DNA of 64,000 nucleotides from Paenibacillus graminis (GCF_000758705.1 NZ_CP009287.1:6634001-6698000); one strand, 5' to 3'; positions 1 to 12,731 are shown, numbered from the stretch's first letter. Notes: generated by a model not told the origin, from the sequence alone. A program made the numbers and translations.

Positions 1-262
<262 letters not shown>

Positions 263-470
263 TTATTTTAAAATAAAAGAAAGTATAAGTTTTACCTATA
301 CCTTAAACCATCTATTTCTCACTGGAACGGTTACCGTGCTTATATGGACGGAGCAGCCGTTACCTCTTAAATGAGTAAAATAGTTAGTTAGTCCCAAATT
401 TAAAAATACCATACTTTAGGGGATGGATACAATGAAATAAAACTGAATTATTCCTTAAATTCCGAAAATC

Positions 471-758
471 TTATGGCTTTGAGGCCACGGCGACCTCACG
501 CTTTTTTCCTGTTGTTTTTTTATATTTAATTTTTGTGGCTTCTCCCCCCCGAAGATGGCGAATCGATTTGTGATATTCGAGAATGTGCTTCACCTGATCG
601 GCCAGATCAGGGTTGATCTCGGGCAACCGCTCCGTTAAATCTTTATGCACCGTGCTTTTAGAAACGCCAAATTCCTTGGCTATGGTCCGGACCGTATGCC
701 TGGTTTCCACGATGCAGCGTCCGATTTTAATCGTCCGTTCCTTGATGTAATCGTGCAC
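471..758 (-). CDS. spoIIID: SpoIIID, mother-cell sporulation transcription factor
   Basis: Small DNA-binding regulator that adjusts the sigma-E regulon in the mother cell and switches on genes for the later sigma-K stage. The protein (95 aa) starts VHDYIKERTIKIG and has a helix-turn-helix around residues 22-45 (RTIAKEFGVSKSTVHKDLTE) followed by a basic C-terminal tail (KIKYKKTTGKK), as in known SpoIIID. A longer reading from a TTG at 773 is possible, but that TTG lies inside the ribosome binding site GGGAGGCGGGAG, which is correctly spaced for the GTG at 758. A sigma-E-like promoter lies just upstream. Gene order spoIIQ - spoIIID - mbl matches Bacillus. Confidence 0.93.
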   Translation of the reverse strand: MHDYIKERTIKIGRCIVETRHTVRTIAKEFGVSKSTVHKDLTERLPEINPDLADQVKHILEYHKSIRHLRGGEATKIKYKKTTGKKREVAVASKP

Positions 759-791
759 GCTCCCGCCTCCCAACTGTGGATAGTTTGGTAC

Positions 792-819
792 ATTATATGA
801 GGGGCGGGCCTATATATTC
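792..819 (-). promoter_or_regulatory. Candidate sigma-E promoter of spoIIID
   Basis: On the minus strand a -35-like GAATATAT (812-819) is followed 12 bases later by a -10-like CATATAAT (792-799). These fit the sigma-E pattern (GHATANNT and CATACAHT) with one -10 mismatch. The spacing puts the transcription start near 785, about 27 bases before the GTG start. B. subtilis spoIIID is known to be sigma-E dependent; assignment here is by inspection only. Confidence 0.6.
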
Positions 820-900
820 GCGCTTTCAGGACGTGACAAGCTTCTGAAGGCTCATTTTATTTCCTGGACAACCTAAAATACCCTTCCGGGCAATGAAATG

Positions 901-1217
901 AGGAACAAAACGGATACACTGTATTTCACTGTAGTTCACTGGATGATGTAGCTGTAGTGAATTTCAATTTAGCGTTTGCCCGAAGCCCCCTTCGTGAATC
1001 CGGCGGCAATTCCAAGTGGAAAAAAGATCATTGATTTGCCCAGCACACGGATCTCCACGGCCTAAGTTGGAAAAAGGATCACTAATTCAGCTCATTTCGC
1101 TCCTGAAGGGGTAAAATAGAGCAATGAAGTTTCCTTTTTCCACTTAAATCTCCCATTTATTGATTTAGAGGAGAAATAAGTTCCTTTTTTCCAACTAGCG
1201 ATTGTTCACCTGCTTCC
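901..1217. repeat. Dispersed intergenic repeat, copy A
   Basis: One of four related intergenic elements in this window (others near 26728, 47343 and 53473), all in the same orientation. The shared modules in order are a GGAACAAAACGG head, a segment containing TTTCAATTTAGCG, one or two blocks GTGGAAAAAGGATCACTAAT, a later complementary block CCTTTTTCCACTTAAAT, then AAATAAGTTCC with TTTTTCCAACTAGCG, and a CACCTGCTTC tail. The purine blocks can pair with the pyrimidine blocks to form a long stem. No credible ORF is present. It sits between spoIIQ and spoIIID. Confidence 0.8.
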
Positions 1218-1218
1218 T

Positions 1219-1254
1219 AAAAAACTAAAAAACAGGAGGCTCGGCAGCCTCCTG
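1219..1254 (-). terminator. Rho-independent terminator of spoIIQ
   Basis: On the minus strand a near-perfect hairpin (arms CAGGAGGCT and AGCCTCCTG, 1233-1254) is followed by a T-rich run (complement of the A tract at 1219-1232). It lies just after the spoIIQ stop codon. Confidence 0.88.
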
Positions 1255-1267
1255 CTAAATTCTCAGC

Positions 1268-2017
1268 TTAGCGCTGCGGCAGTAAATCGGAAGGGTTGAC
1301 CGGCTTGCCATCCTCGTACACTTCAAAGTGCACATGGTTGCCAAGATTCTTCTCGATTTCACTGCGGCCAGCGGTTGCCAGCATGTCGCCTTGCTTCACT
1401 TCATCGCCCTGTTTCACCTTGGTGTCACCGAGGCTTTGGTATACGGTCTTCAAATTGCCTGGGCTTGTGATCTCAACAACCTTGCCGAATACCGGAACAT
1501 CTTCAACCCGCGTAACCTCACCACTGAGTGCAGCTTTGACATCAAAAGGCTGATTGTCTTCACGGGCAATGTCGATACCTGCGTTAGGCACGAAGGTGTC
1601 ATTATACTGCACCATGGCTGCCACATGATTCTCTTCGGTCCCATTCTCATCATAGAATGGCTTAACTACTTCTACATCAGCCGGGTTGGCTACCGGCCAG
1701 ACCAGGCTTTCGGCCGAGGCAACCACTTCGAGTGCTGCAGGGTCATCTTTGGCTGCTCCTGCTCCTGCCTCAGTCCCTGTACCTGCAGCTTCCTGAGAAA
1801 CGACGGCGGCGGTGTCCGGATTCAGCGGCTTCTGGCCTGCGTCCTGATAGACCCACACCAAGGTTAGTATAATTGCCGCTGCCGCCGTGTAGACTGCCGG
1901 GAATACCCAGCGTTTAGATAACATTCTGTTCCATGAAGAAGGCTTAGCGCCTGAATCTCCCTGCTTGTTTTTGAGAGATTCATCATGGTTTTCCTTGTTT
2001 TTGTCTTGTTCATTCAT
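1268..2017 (-). CDS. spoIIQ: SpoIIQ, forespore M23-fold engulfment protein
   Basis: Forespore membrane protein that pairs with the mother-cell SpoIIIAH to form the channel/zipper across the engulfing septa. The 249-aa protein has a charged cytoplasmic N-terminus, one transmembrane helix at about residues 35-56, a low-complexity linker, and a LytM/M23 domain from about 135 to the end. The HxH motif is present (NHVHFEV), but the first zinc ligand is changed: PNAGID replaces the usual H-x-G-x-D, so Asn stands where the metal-binding His should be. This suggests a structural rather than hydrolytic domain, as in B. subtilis SpoIIQ. A sigma-F-like promoter precedes it. Confidence 0.92.
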   Translation of the reverse strand: MNEQDKNKENHDESLKNKQGDSGAKPSSWNRMLSKRWVFPAVYTAAAAIILTLVWVYQDAGQKPLNPDTAAVVSQEAAGTGTEAGAGAAKDDPAALEVVASAESLVWPVANPADVEVVKPFYDENGTEENHVAAMVQYNDTFVPNAGIDIAREDNQPFDVKAALSGEVTRVEDVPVFGKVVEITSPGNLKTVYQSLGDTKVKQGDEVKQGDMLATAGRSEIEKNLGNHVHFEVYEDGKPVNPSDLLPQR

Positions 2018-2037
2018 ATGTTTATCACCTCAGTAAC

Positions 2038-2066
2038 CAGTGTTACCGGGCGCTTCGCTTTTATAC
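2038..2066 (-). promoter_or_regulatory. Candidate sigma-F promoter of spoIIQ
   Basis: On the minus strand GTATA (2062-2066) is followed after 14 bases by GGTAACACTG (2038-2047), fitting the sigma-F pattern GYATA / GGNNANANTR. The start codon is about 20 bases further on, so the leader is very short. spoIIQ is a known sigma-F target in B. subtilis. Confidence 0.62.
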
Positions 2067-2078
2067 GTATCTTGCAAG

Positions 2079-3239
2079 TTATTTTTTCAGAAGAGTTGAG
2101 ACTTGGTTAAAAGAGATGCCGCTGTAATAGTGTTTGAGAATTTGTGTAGCGGTACTCCCCTGCTTGGCCATGCCGTTGGCCCCCCACTGGCTCATGCCGA
2201 CCCCGTGGCCGTTTCCATAGGTTGTAATCAGAACCTTGTTCCCCTTCCGCTTCCAGGTGAACTGGCTGGAACGCAGCCCCAGCTTCTCCCGCACCTCCCT
2301 TCCGGTGTACACCGTACCGCCGATGGATATTTTTTGCACCCGGTGTCCGGCTGTCAGGGACAGTACCTCTGCAGGCAGCCCAGAGGCGAAGGAAGAGGAA
2401 ATGGGCTTCGCTAGTGCAGAAGCTGCAAGATCTCTGGAAGCCGGAAGTGCCGCGTCCGAAATCCCCAGCTTCTGTATCAGTTCAGCATTCGAGAACGTAT
2501 AGGTCACCGCCAGATTCGGCGTAATTTCCTGATCCCATGGACTTGCCACACTTCGCAGGTAAGGTACAGCCGCATTCCAGTAATCCTCCGAATTTTCGGT
2601 ATAGCCTCCGCTGGAGGCAAAGAAGGATGCCGTGATTGGCTGTCCCTGGTAAGTCATAACCACCCCGCGCGTTTCCAGAACCGCGCGGCGGACCTTGGCC
2701 AGCTCGGCGCTCTTGCCGCCGCGCGTCCACTTCCGTTCCAGCGTGGTCCGGGAGACGTAAGCCTGATGGCTTACCGTATCCGTCACATCCGCACCCGGAA
2801 CGGGTACGCCGCTGTGGTCGCCGGCCTGCAGGCGGCGCACAATGAAGGTGCGCGCCGCGACGGCTTGAGCTTTGAGCGCTTCCAGCTCAAAGCTCGGCGG
2901 CATCTCGGCCGCAACCACGCCGCTGACGTAGTCCTCCAGCGGCAAGGTCTCAATTTGTCCGCTATGCGACAAATAGACGGAAACCCTCGGCTGCGGAGCT
3001 TCCTTCGCAGCCGGTGCCGGCGGCGCCGGGGAGGCCGTAGCCTGAGGCACGGCCGGCGGCGCCGGTTGTCCCCCGCGCAGCGGGACAACCGCCAGCGGCA
3101 GCAGCAGCCCCGCCAGCAGGGGCGCTGCGAGCCAGGCGGCGGGGACGAGCCGCCTGGTCCGGGACTTCGCGCGCCGCACGGGCGCGAAGCGGCGCGGCTG
3201 TTTCATTCTGCGCTGCAGCAGGTAGCGGTAATCTTTCAT
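2079..3239 (-). CDS. spoIID: SpoIID, sporulation lytic transglycosylase
   Basis: Membrane-anchored peptidoglycan-cleaving enzyme of the engulfment DMP machine (with SpoIIM and SpoIIP). The 386-aa protein has a very basic N-terminus, a transmembrane helix near residues 33-55, an Ala/Pro-rich linker (about 56-80) and the SpoIID/LytB domain. Landmarks are LPLEDYVSGVVAAEMP, EALKAQAVAARTF, SSSGGYTENSE-like ASSGGYTENSEDYW and the C-terminal GHGVGMSQWGANGMA. Start ATG at 3239 is preceded by GGAAGGAGACATAG. A terminator separates it from murA, so it needs its own promoter; I found no convincing sigma-E box. Confidence 0.94.
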   Translation of the reverse strand: MKDYRYLLQRRMKQPRRFAPVRRAKSRTRRLVPAAWLAAPLLAGLLLPLAVVPLRGGQPAPPAVPQATASPAPPAPAAKEAPQPRVSVYLSHSGQIETLPLEDYVSGVVAAEMPPSFELEALKAQAVAARTFIVRRLQAGDHSGVPVPGADVTDTVSHQAYVSRTTLERKWTRGGKSAELAKVRRAVLETRGVVMTYQGQPITASFFASSGGYTENSEDYWNAAVPYLRSVASPWDQEITPNLAVTYTFSNAELIQKLGISDAALPASRDLAASALAKPISSSFASGLPAEVLSLTAGHRVQKISIGGTVYTGREVREKLGLRSSQFTWKRKGNKVLITTYGNGHGVGMSQWGANGMAKQGSTATQILKHYYSGISFNQVSTLLKK

Positions 3240-3331
3240 CTCTATGTCTCCTTCCCTCAGTCACCGTTGATTCTTATAGATATGAGTTTCGGGCAACTGC
3301 TAGAACGCTATTCTGAGAGAAAGAGCAAGCT

Positions 3332-3366
3332 AAAAAGGCCTTACCGCATCAGCGGCAAGACCTTTC
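3332..3366 (-). terminator. Terminator downstream of murA
   Basis: Minus-strand hairpin with arms AAGGTCTTGCCGC and GCGGTAAGGCCTT (one or two wobble pairs), followed by TTTTTAG. It follows the murA stop codon at 3379 and isolates spoIID transcription. Confidence 0.78.
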
Positions 3367-3378
3367 AGTGTTTTGTTG

Positions 3379-4761
3379 TTATACCCAGGTTGGCTGAATC
3401 TGAAAGCGGGGCTTAACCTCTTCGCTTTTGAAAGATTCGCTTCGGGCTGTCTCTGGTTTGAGAACCTCTTCCTTCACTGCCGAAGCAGTTGCATCCGATT
3501 CTTCCATGGAAATCCGCCATATGTCCGCACCAAGTCCCGACAGCTTCTCAGCCAAATTTACGTAACCGCGGTCAATGTGATGAGTCCCGCTGACTTCTGT
3601 TGTGCCTTCGGCAACAAGGCCTGCCAAAATCAGCGCAGCACCTGCACGCAAATCAGTAGCGCACACTTTGGCGCCAACCAGTTCAGCATTGCCGGTTACG
3701 ATAGCGGAACGGCCTTCAATTTTGATCTCCGCGTTCATATTGTGGAATTCATCCACATGCATGAAGCGGTTCTCAAATACCGTCTCTGTTACCACGCTGG
3801 TACCTTCAGAACGAAGCAATAATGCCATCATCTGGGATTGCATATCGGTAGGGAAGCCCGGATAAGGCAGTGTCTTCAAATCCACAGCCTTGAGCGGTTT
3901 GTCGCTGATTACGCGGACCCCATTCTCATCCGGAATAATCGTAACACCCATCTCTTCCATCTTGGCGATAACCGGGCCGAGATGGTCTGCGATCGCGCCT
4001 TCCACATAGACATCACCGCCTGTTATTGCCGCAGCGGCCATATAGGTGCCTGCCTCAATCCGGTCAGGAATTACATGGTGCTTCACGCCATGCAGGCGTT
4101 CCACGCCTTCAATGCGTATCACTCCGGTCCCTGCGCCGCGCACGACCCCGCCCATACCGTTCAGGTAATTAGCCAAGTCGACAATTTCCGGTTCCTTTGC
4201 CGCATTCTCAATTACAGTTACGCCTTCGGCGAGTGCTGCCGCCATCATTATGTTTTCGGTCGCTCCTACGCTGGCCACATCCAGATAAACCTTGGCTCCG
4301 CGCAGCCGTCCGTTTGTTTTCGCTTCAATGTATCCCTGACCCAGACTAATTTCCGCGCCAAGCGCTTCAAAACCTTTCAGATGCTGGTCAATCGGTCTTG
4401 TTCCGATGGCGCAGCCGCCAGGTAAAGAAATACGCGTATGACCCAGTCGGGACAAAAGAGGGCCCATCACCAAAAAAGAAGCCCGCATTTTACGCACCCA
4501 TTCGTATGGTGCCTCATAGGAAGTAATGCTTCTGGCATCTACCTCGATCACATCGTTCTGGTATGTAACACCCGCACCCAGAGATTCCAGCACTTTGCTG
4601 ATGGTCATTACATCGTCTAGCGGAGGTGCGTCCACAATGACGCTGACTCCTTCTTCTGCCAATAGAGAGGCGGCTATGATCGGTAGTACGGAATTTTTTG
4701 CGCCGCTAACTTTCACGCTCCCGGTCAATCTGTTGCCACCGCGGACGATAAATTTGCTCAT
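3379..4761 (-). CDS. murA: UDP-N-acetylglucosamine 1-carboxyvinyltransferase
   Basis: Catalyses the first committed step of peptidoglycan synthesis, transfer of enolpyruvate from PEP to UDP-GlcNAc. The 460-aa protein begins [20 protein letters not shown] with SGAKN at 20-24, and has the catalytic-loop cysteine in [15 protein letters not shown] (around residue 118), the fosfomycin-target residue. GYPTDMQ-like [10 protein letters not shown] and [16 protein letters not shown] follow. The C-terminal 40 residues ([13 protein letters not shown] onward) are a Lys/Glu-rich extension beyond the usual end of about 420-435 residues. In B. subtilis murAA lies upstream of spoIID in the same way. Confidence 0.96.
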   Translation of the reverse strand: MSKFIVRGGNRLTGSVKVSGAKNSVLPIIAASLLAEEGVSVIVDAPPLDDVMTISKVLESLGAGVTYQNDVIEVDARSITSYEAPYEWVRKMRASFLVMGPLLSRLGHTRISLPGGCAIGTRPIDQHLKGFEALGAEISLGQGYIEAKTNGRLRGAKVYLDVASVGATENIMMAAALAEGVTVIENAAKEPEIVDLANYLNGMGGVVRGAGTGVIRIEGVERLHGVKHHVIPDRIEAGTYMAAAAITGGDVYVEGAIADHLGPVIAKMEEMGVTIIPDENGVRVISDKPLKAVDLKTLPYPGFPTDMQSQMMALLLRSEGTSVVTETVFENRFMHVDEFHNMNAEIKIEGRSAIVTGNAELVGAKVCATDLRAGAALILAGLVAEGTTEVSGTHHIDRGYVNLAEKLSGLGADIWRISMEESDATASAVKEEVLKPETARSESFKSEEVKPRFQIQPTWV

Positions 4762-4965
4762 TACGGTTTCCCTCCGCGTCCATTATTTCTGAAATTATTT
4801 CTGATATTCATGCTCAGGGTATTATGCATTTCTTACCATTGCCTGACCTGCGCCCGAGGTGCGGGCACGCTCCTTAAACATCAGTGTTGACATAATAAAA
4901 CCTTATTATTCGACACGTTTTTTACTCCTTAAGGCCTAAGACTGATATAACCAAAGCGGACTTTC

Positions 4966-5223
4966 TTAAAACATGTTGCGGATCTGCCCGCTCCAGCCCA
5001 GATAATCCAGCAGGAACCCAGCCACGAAGTGGCCCAGTACAATTGCCAGCAATAGATGCAGCAGTCTTCCCTGAGGGCTCTTGGGATATCTTATGACCAA
5101 ATCGAGCTTAAGGTTCTGAAGTGCCCACCAAGATATTGCAACACAAAATAAAGAAACGATCATTGAAACCAAACCGCTGGTGCCGATCGAGCTTGACAAC
5201 TCATCATAGAACCTTTGATCCAT
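4966..5223 (-). CDS. DUF1146 (YwzB-like) small membrane protein
   Basis: Small membrane protein of unknown function, 85 aa, with two predicted transmembrane helices (about residues 16-36 and 55-75) joined by a conserved-looking loop WALQNLKLDLVIRYPKSPQG. The size, topology and position between atpC and murA match the YwzB/DUF1146 family of Bacillus. It follows the atp operon terminator, so it is probably transcribed separately. Positions 4762-4965 contain no gene; there is an imperfect inverted repeat (ATAATAA / TTATTAT) around 4893-4921. Confidence 0.82.
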   Translation of the reverse strand: MDQRFYDELSSSIGTSGLVSMIVSLFCVAISWWALQNLKLDLVIRYPKSPQGRLLHLLLAIVLGHFVAGFLLDYLGWSGQIRNMF

Positions 5224-5412
5224 GTTAGCCCCGCCCCCCGTGTATTAAGTTACTCGGAAATCGACTCTTATATCATACTTGCGCAGGGGAAAAGAATCCA
5301 GTACTTTTACAAACTTTTAAACATTTCAGGCCATGTGAGGGTAGATGGTGGCATATTATTTACTTTTTCAAGCAGAAATGGCATCGCGGTTCCTTTATTT
5401 ATCCTTATATCT

Positions 5413-5444
5413 GAAAAAAACGGCCAAGCCCCAGGCTTGACCGT
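5413..5444 (-). terminator. Terminator of the atp operon
   Basis: Minus-strand hairpin with arms ACGGTCAAGCC and GGCTTGGCCGT around TGG, followed by a run of T (complement of 5414-5420). It lies directly after the atpC stop codon. Confidence 0.92.
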
Positions 5445-5451
5445 ACAGCTA

Positions 5452-5868
5452 TTATTGTTGTCCTTTTCCGGTGGACACTTTGATCCGTGTAACGGCGCGC
5501 TGAAGCGCCAGCTCCGCACGGCGGTGGTCAATTTCGTCCTGTTTGCTGCGGGTCTGAAGGCGGCGCTGAGCCCGTTCCTTCGCCGCTTCGGCACGTTCAA
5601 CATCGATTTCCGTAGGCAGCTCGGCACTTTCGGCCAGAACTGTCACCTTGTCTTTATGCACTTCCACGAACCCGCCATGAACAGCGATAGTGACTGTAGC
5701 ACCATCCGTTTTTATGAACATCGGAGCAACCTGAAGTGGAGTCACAAGCGGAATGTGTCCCGGCAAAATACCCAGATCGCCATCGGCTCCCTTTACCGTC
5801 AGGCTGTTAACCTGCTTGGAGAAAACGAGATGCTCCGGCGTGACAATTTCCAACAGAAAGGTATTCAC
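5452..5868 (-). CDS. atpC: ATP synthase epsilon subunit
   Basis: Epsilon subunit of the F1 central stalk, which couples rotation and restrains ATP hydrolysis. It has the N-terminal beta-sandwich (EIVTPEHLVFSKQVNSLTV, GDLGILPGHIPLVTPLQ) and C-terminal helical hairpin rich in Arg/Glu (RAEAAKERAQRRLQ), 138 aa. The longest reading starts at ATG 5874, but AGGAGG at 5876-5881 is only one base from that ATG and seven bases from the GTG at 5868, so GTG is the better start. Last gene of the atp operon. Confidence 0.95.
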   Translation of the reverse strand: MNTFLLEIVTPEHLVFSKQVNSLTVKGADGDLGILPGHIPLVTPLQVAPMFIKTDGATVTIAVHGGFVEVHKDKVTVLAESAELPTEIDVERAEAAKERAQRRLQTRSKQDEIDHRRAELALQRAVTRIKVSTGKGQQ

Positions 5869-5882
5869 TTTCATTCCTCCTC

Positions 5883-5922
5883 AGAGCTTTACGAAATAAA
5901 GCTCGCATCGAAAGCATTATCC
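5883..5922 (-). repeat. Short hairpin repeat in the atpD-atpC gap
   Basis: Contains an AGCTTTA...TAAAGCT hairpin and then a motif close to GCATCGAAAGCATTATC, matching the elements in the atpG-atpA gap (8357-8463). Probably an intercistronic structure affecting mRNA stability. Confidence 0.55.
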
Positions 5923-5933
5923 ATAATTCAGGG

Positions 5934-7373
<1,440 letters not shown>

Positions 7374-7431
7374 TCACCGCGCCGCATAAGCGACGAACAA
7401 CATTCGCATGTACGGCACCCGTTTCTTATGA

Positions 7432-7466
7432 AAAATATAAGCCGAAGACATGGCTTCGCTTATATC
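7432..7466 (-). promoter_or_regulatory. Intercistronic hairpin between atpG and atpD
   Basis: Arms ATATAAG and CTTATAT continued by CGAAG / CTTCG with one bulged base, loop ACATGG or similar. It overlaps the atpG stop codon at 7467 and has no T run, so it is more likely an mRNA-stability element than a terminator. Confidence 0.5.
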
Positions 7467-8342
7467 CTAAGATTGCGCGTTCGCTCCGGCCACGATCTCG
7501 GTAATTTCCTGCGTAATGGCCGCCTGACGGGCACGGTTATACGTAAGGGTAAGGTTCCCGATCATTTTGGACGCGTTCTTCGTTGCGCTGCCCATTGCTG
7601 TCATTTTCGCACCCAGCTCGCTGGCCTTGCCATCCAGAATAGCGCTGTAAATCAGTGTTTCTGCATACTTAGGAAGCAGTACTTCAAGTACACCTTCTGC
7701 TGAAGGCTCATATTCATACGCTGCATGCAAGCCTTCTGCCTTTTTCTCCTGATGCTCCACAGGTTCCATAGGCAGCAATCGGTCTACCGTAGGCACCTGG
7801 CTGATTGCATTCACGAAACGGTTATAGCAGAGATACAGTTCGTCGTAGACGCCTGTTTCGAACTGCTGTACCGCCGAGTAGGCAATCGACTTGATGTCGG
7901 CAAACTTCGGTGTATCGGAGAGCTCAGTAATTTCCTCCACAATCGGATATTCACGGCGGCGCAGAAAGTCACGGCCTTTACGGCCAATAACGAACAACGC
8001 ATATTCGTCCTTGGACTTATGGCGCTCTGCGAGCAGCATTGTCACTTTCCGCAGAATATTAGCGTTGTATCCGCCTGCGAGCCCTCTGTCGGAGGTTACA
8101 ATCAAATACGCGGTTTTCTTCACGGGACGGCTGACCAGCATCGGATGCGTTGCACCCTGAGAACCGGCAGCGATACTGGCTACGACCTCTTTCAGCTTCT
8201 CTGAATACGGACGGGCCGCTTCTGCCTTCTCCTGGGCTTTGCGCAGCTTGGAGGCGGCGACCATCTCCATGGCTTTAGTGATCTGTCTGGTGTTCTGAAC
8301 GCTCTTGATTTGACGTTTAATATCACGCATGCTTCTTGCCAT
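7467..8342 (-). CDS. atpG: ATP synthase gamma subunit
   Basis: Central rotor shaft of F1. The 291-aa protein has the conserved N-terminal helix ([30 protein letters not shown]) split here as [13 protein letters not shown] and [13 protein letters not shown], a Rossmann-like middle ([15 protein letters not shown]) and C-terminal helix [19 protein letters not shown]. Length is normal for Gram-positive gamma. Start ATG has CTAAGGTGGTGAAATC upstream. The gap to atpA carries repeated hairpins. Confidence 0.97.
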   Translation of the reverse strand: MARSMRDIKRQIKSVQNTRQITKAMEMVAASKLRKAQEKAEAARPYSEKLKEVVASIAAGSQGATHPMLVSRPVKKTAYLIVTSDRGLAGGYNANILRKVTMLLAERHKSKDEYALFVIGRKGRDFLRRREYPIVEEITELSDTPKFADIKSIAYSAVQQFETGVYDELYLCYNRFVNAISQVPTVDRLLPMEPVEHQEKKAEGLHAAYEYEPSAEGVLEVLLPKYAETLIYSAILDGKASELGAKMTAMGSATKNASKMIGNLTLTYNRARQAAITQEITEIVAGANAQS

Positions 8343-8356
8343 GATTTCACCACCTT

Positions 8357-8463
8357 AGAGCTTTGACGAAGTCAAAGCTAACTTCGAAAGCATAATCTGA
8401 GCTTTGACGAATTCAAGCTAACTTCGTAAGCATATACCAGAGCTTTGGCTAGGCCAAAGCCCG
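8357..8463 (-). repeat. Tandem hairpin repeats in the atpA-atpG gap
   Basis: Three adjacent units of about 41, 41 and 24 bases. Each begins GAGCTTTG and contains an AGCTTTG...CAAAGC-type inverted repeat; the first two continue with AGCTAACTTCGNAAGCATA. A single related unit lies in the atpD-atpC gap at 5883-5922. No ORF. They are transcribed as part of the operon, so they would form serial stem-loops in the mRNA. Confidence 0.7.
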
Positions 8464-8494
8464 ATTTAGAGCAATAGTAGAGTTACAGCAGGAC

Positions 8495-10565
<2,071 letters not shown>

Positions 10566-10569
<4 letters not shown>

Positions 10570-11054
10570 GACCGGCCTCCAACCTCTTTGAGGTATTGGT
10601 CAACAAGCGCTTCCTGCGCAGGATCGGAGCTGACTTCCTTTTGGAGCAACTTGGACGCAATTTTGACCGATGCCGCACCAAGCTCACCGCGCAATTCCTC
10701 AACCGCCTTATTCTTCTCGTTCTGGATATCACGAACTGCTTCATCCTTGATCCGTGAAGCTTCGACCTTAGCCTGATCAATCAGCTGTTCAGTTTGCTTG
10801 CTGCTGGTTTGTCTGGACTGTTCAATGATCTCAAGTGCTTCTTTACGGGCAGTTTGAAGCGCCTGTTTCTGCTCTTCAACATAAGAAACTGCCTGTTCGC
10901 GGGTCTGAGCAGCTTCATTCATCTGCTGCAGTACGAGTTCGCGGCGTTTCTCCATAACGGAGAACAACGGTCCGAAAGCGTACTTGTTCAGCAAAAAGTA
11001 TAAAATCCCGAAGGCAATAATTGCCAGCACGGAAGACTCCCATACAAAAGACAA
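10566..11054 (-). CDS. atpF: ATP synthase b subunit
   Basis: Membrane-anchored stator subunit, 162 aa. One N-terminal transmembrane helix (WESSVLAIIAFGILYFLLNKY, about residues 5-25) is followed by a long, highly charged coiled coil (KRRELVLQQMNEAAQTREQA onward). Start is TTG at 11054, with AAAGGAGTG seven bases upstream. It overlaps atpH by four bases and is preceded by a hairpin with T run after atpE. Confidence 0.96.
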
Positions 11055-11100
11055 TGTTAGACACTCCTTTCTGTTGCACGTTCATATCTTAGGTCTTTTC

Positions 11101-11137
11101 TAAAAAGAAGGCGCGGAGGGCTGTGGCCTTCCCCGCC
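11101..11137 (-). terminator. Hairpin with T run between atpE and atpF (attenuator-like)
   Basis: On the minus strand arms GGCGGGGAAGGCC and GGCCCTCCGCGCC-like sequence (11110-11137) form a GC-rich stem, followed by TTCTTTTTAG. It looks like an intrinsic terminator but lies inside the operon, just after atpE. A partial terminator or 3'-end protector here would give more atpB-atpE than downstream message, fitting the high copy number of subunit c. Confidence 0.6.
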
Positions 11138-11153
11138 AAACATGTGTAATTAA

Positions 11154-11405
<252 letters not shown>

Positions 11406-11480
11406 TTAGTGTGTATTATCAGCCAGACTCGAAAGTAATTTCCGCCTTGGCATAAATCTTGTTTCTTACAATTCCCGCGT

Positions 11481-12323
11481 TTAGTGCTCGTCATGGGTTT
11501 CAAGCATTTGTGAGAAATACACCATGGTCAGCATTACGAAGATAAAAGCCTGGATGGTACCGATGAATATACTGAATCCTTGCCATACAATCAGGCCAAG
11601 TACAGAAGCGATCCAGCCCCCTACCCCAAGCGCAGCCAATTTGAGGATAACGGATATCAGCACCTCGCCGGCAAAGATATTACCGAAAAGACGCATCCCG
11701 TGTGTCAGCAGCTTAGATACCTGCTCAATCAAATTGATCGGGAAAAAGAACGGGTAAGGTTCAAAATAGTGTTTGAAATAGTTTTTGGTGTTGCGCGTCA
11801 TACCCACAATATGGGTCATCAGGAAAATCATAACTGCAAGTCCCATTGCTACCGCAGGGTCTGCTGTTGGAGATTTCCACCACGCCACTCCTACTTCAGG
11901 TTCCTCGTGGGAGTCGGATTTCACCGTTCCCGCTTCAGCATCAGCATGGAGTTTGTCCAGTTCTTTGGTTACCGAAACAATTTCCTTCCCGAACACCTTG
12001 GCATGCTCTGCATCGTGATAATCCGTGACAATCCCTAACGGAAGCCCGAGGAGGTTGCCGACAAACAAAAACATGATCAGCGCCATACCGAGAGAAAGGA
12101 ACGGTTTGCCTTTTTTGAGATCCATGGTACTTGAAATCAGGCCTTGAACGAATTCAACTGCCCATTCCAGGAAGTTTTGCAGTTTGCCGGGATTCTCGAC
12201 CGATAGGTTACGCGTTGCCAGAAGCGCGAGCACAAAAACAATGGTACAGGTCACTAATAGCATCAGCACGATCGAAAGGTCGATATGTAAACCGCCCAGC
12301 ATAATAATTGGTGATTTATGCAT
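11481..12323 (-). CDS. atpB: ATP synthase a subunit
   Basis: Integral stator subunit forming the ion half-channels, 280 aa and multi-spanning. The essential Arg is in the helix GMRLFGNIFAGEVLISVI (about residue 215). Residues about 95-150 form a hydrophilic loop rich in His, Asp and Glu (DYHDAEHAKVFGKEIVS, HADAEAGTVKSDSHEEP). Start ATG has AAAGGGGTGAG upstream. Sits in normal order before atpE. Confidence 0.96.
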   Translation of the reverse strand: MHKSPIIMLGGLHIDLSIVLMLLVTCTIVFVLALLATRNLSVENPGKLQNFLEWAVEFVQGLISSTMDLKKGKPFLSLGMALIMFLFVGNLLGLPLGIVTDYHDAEHAKVFGKEIVSVTKELDKLHADAEAGTVKSDSHEEPEVGVAWWKSPTADPAVAMGLAVMIFLMTHIVGMTRNTKNYFKHYFEPYPFFFPINLIEQVSKLLTHGMRLFGNIFAGEVLISVILKLAALGVGGWIASVLGLIVWQGFSIFIGTIQAFIFVMLTMVYFSQMLETHDEH

Positions 12324-12353
12324 TTTTTCTCACCCCTTTCTCCAATGTAACCT

Positions 12354-12731
12354 TTAACTTTCTCTACGCGAAAACCCAATTCCTATTATAATAAGAAGAA
12401 TTGGAGCCAAGAGCAAACTGCCTGCCACCGCAATCATATTAAAAACCTGCGGTGCTTTAAAGGCTACCATTACCCCCAAGAGACTAAGCGCAGCACGAGT
12501 CAGATACCCCAGGCTTACACGCCTCTTGCCTTCACCCGCCATGGTATCTGCCACTTGCCGGACTTTGTAGCCCAGGTAGGTCACATTAATGCATCCAATG
12601 GCTCCGCCAAGCGCCATGCCGAAGCCTATACTCCGGAAATCCGGAAATATGCCCGCAGCCAGAACGCATAGAACCACGAAGCAAAGTGTTGCCAATGCCA
12701 ATACCTTGCGGTATCGAGACAGATCATCCAT
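12354..12731 (-). CDS. atpI: ATP synthase subunit I (AtpI family)
   Basis: Four-helix membrane protein of the ATP-synt_I family, proposed to help c-ring assembly or magnesium uptake. Read from ATG 12731 (MDDLSRYRKVLALATLCF) it is 125 aa, with four hydrophobic helices and the loop VRQVADTMAGEGKRRVSLG. GGAGG lies nine bases upstream of this ATG. A longer reading to 12911 overlaps the previous gene in another frame and is not credible. It overlaps the atpZ-like gene by eight bases. Confidence 0.85.
   Translation of the reverse strand: MDDLSRYRKVLALATLCFVVLCVLAAGIFPDFRSIGFGMALGGAIGCINVTYLGYKVRQVADTMAGEGKRRVSLGYLTRAALSLLGVMVAFKAPQVFNMIAVAGSLLLAPILLIIIGIGFSRRES

Noticed and set aside
4893..4921. 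TTGACA and ATAATAA/TTATTAT inverted repeat as a plus-strand promoter
   Set aside because: There is no plus-strand gene for it to serve and the -10 spacing is poor; it may be an operator for murA but evidence is thin.
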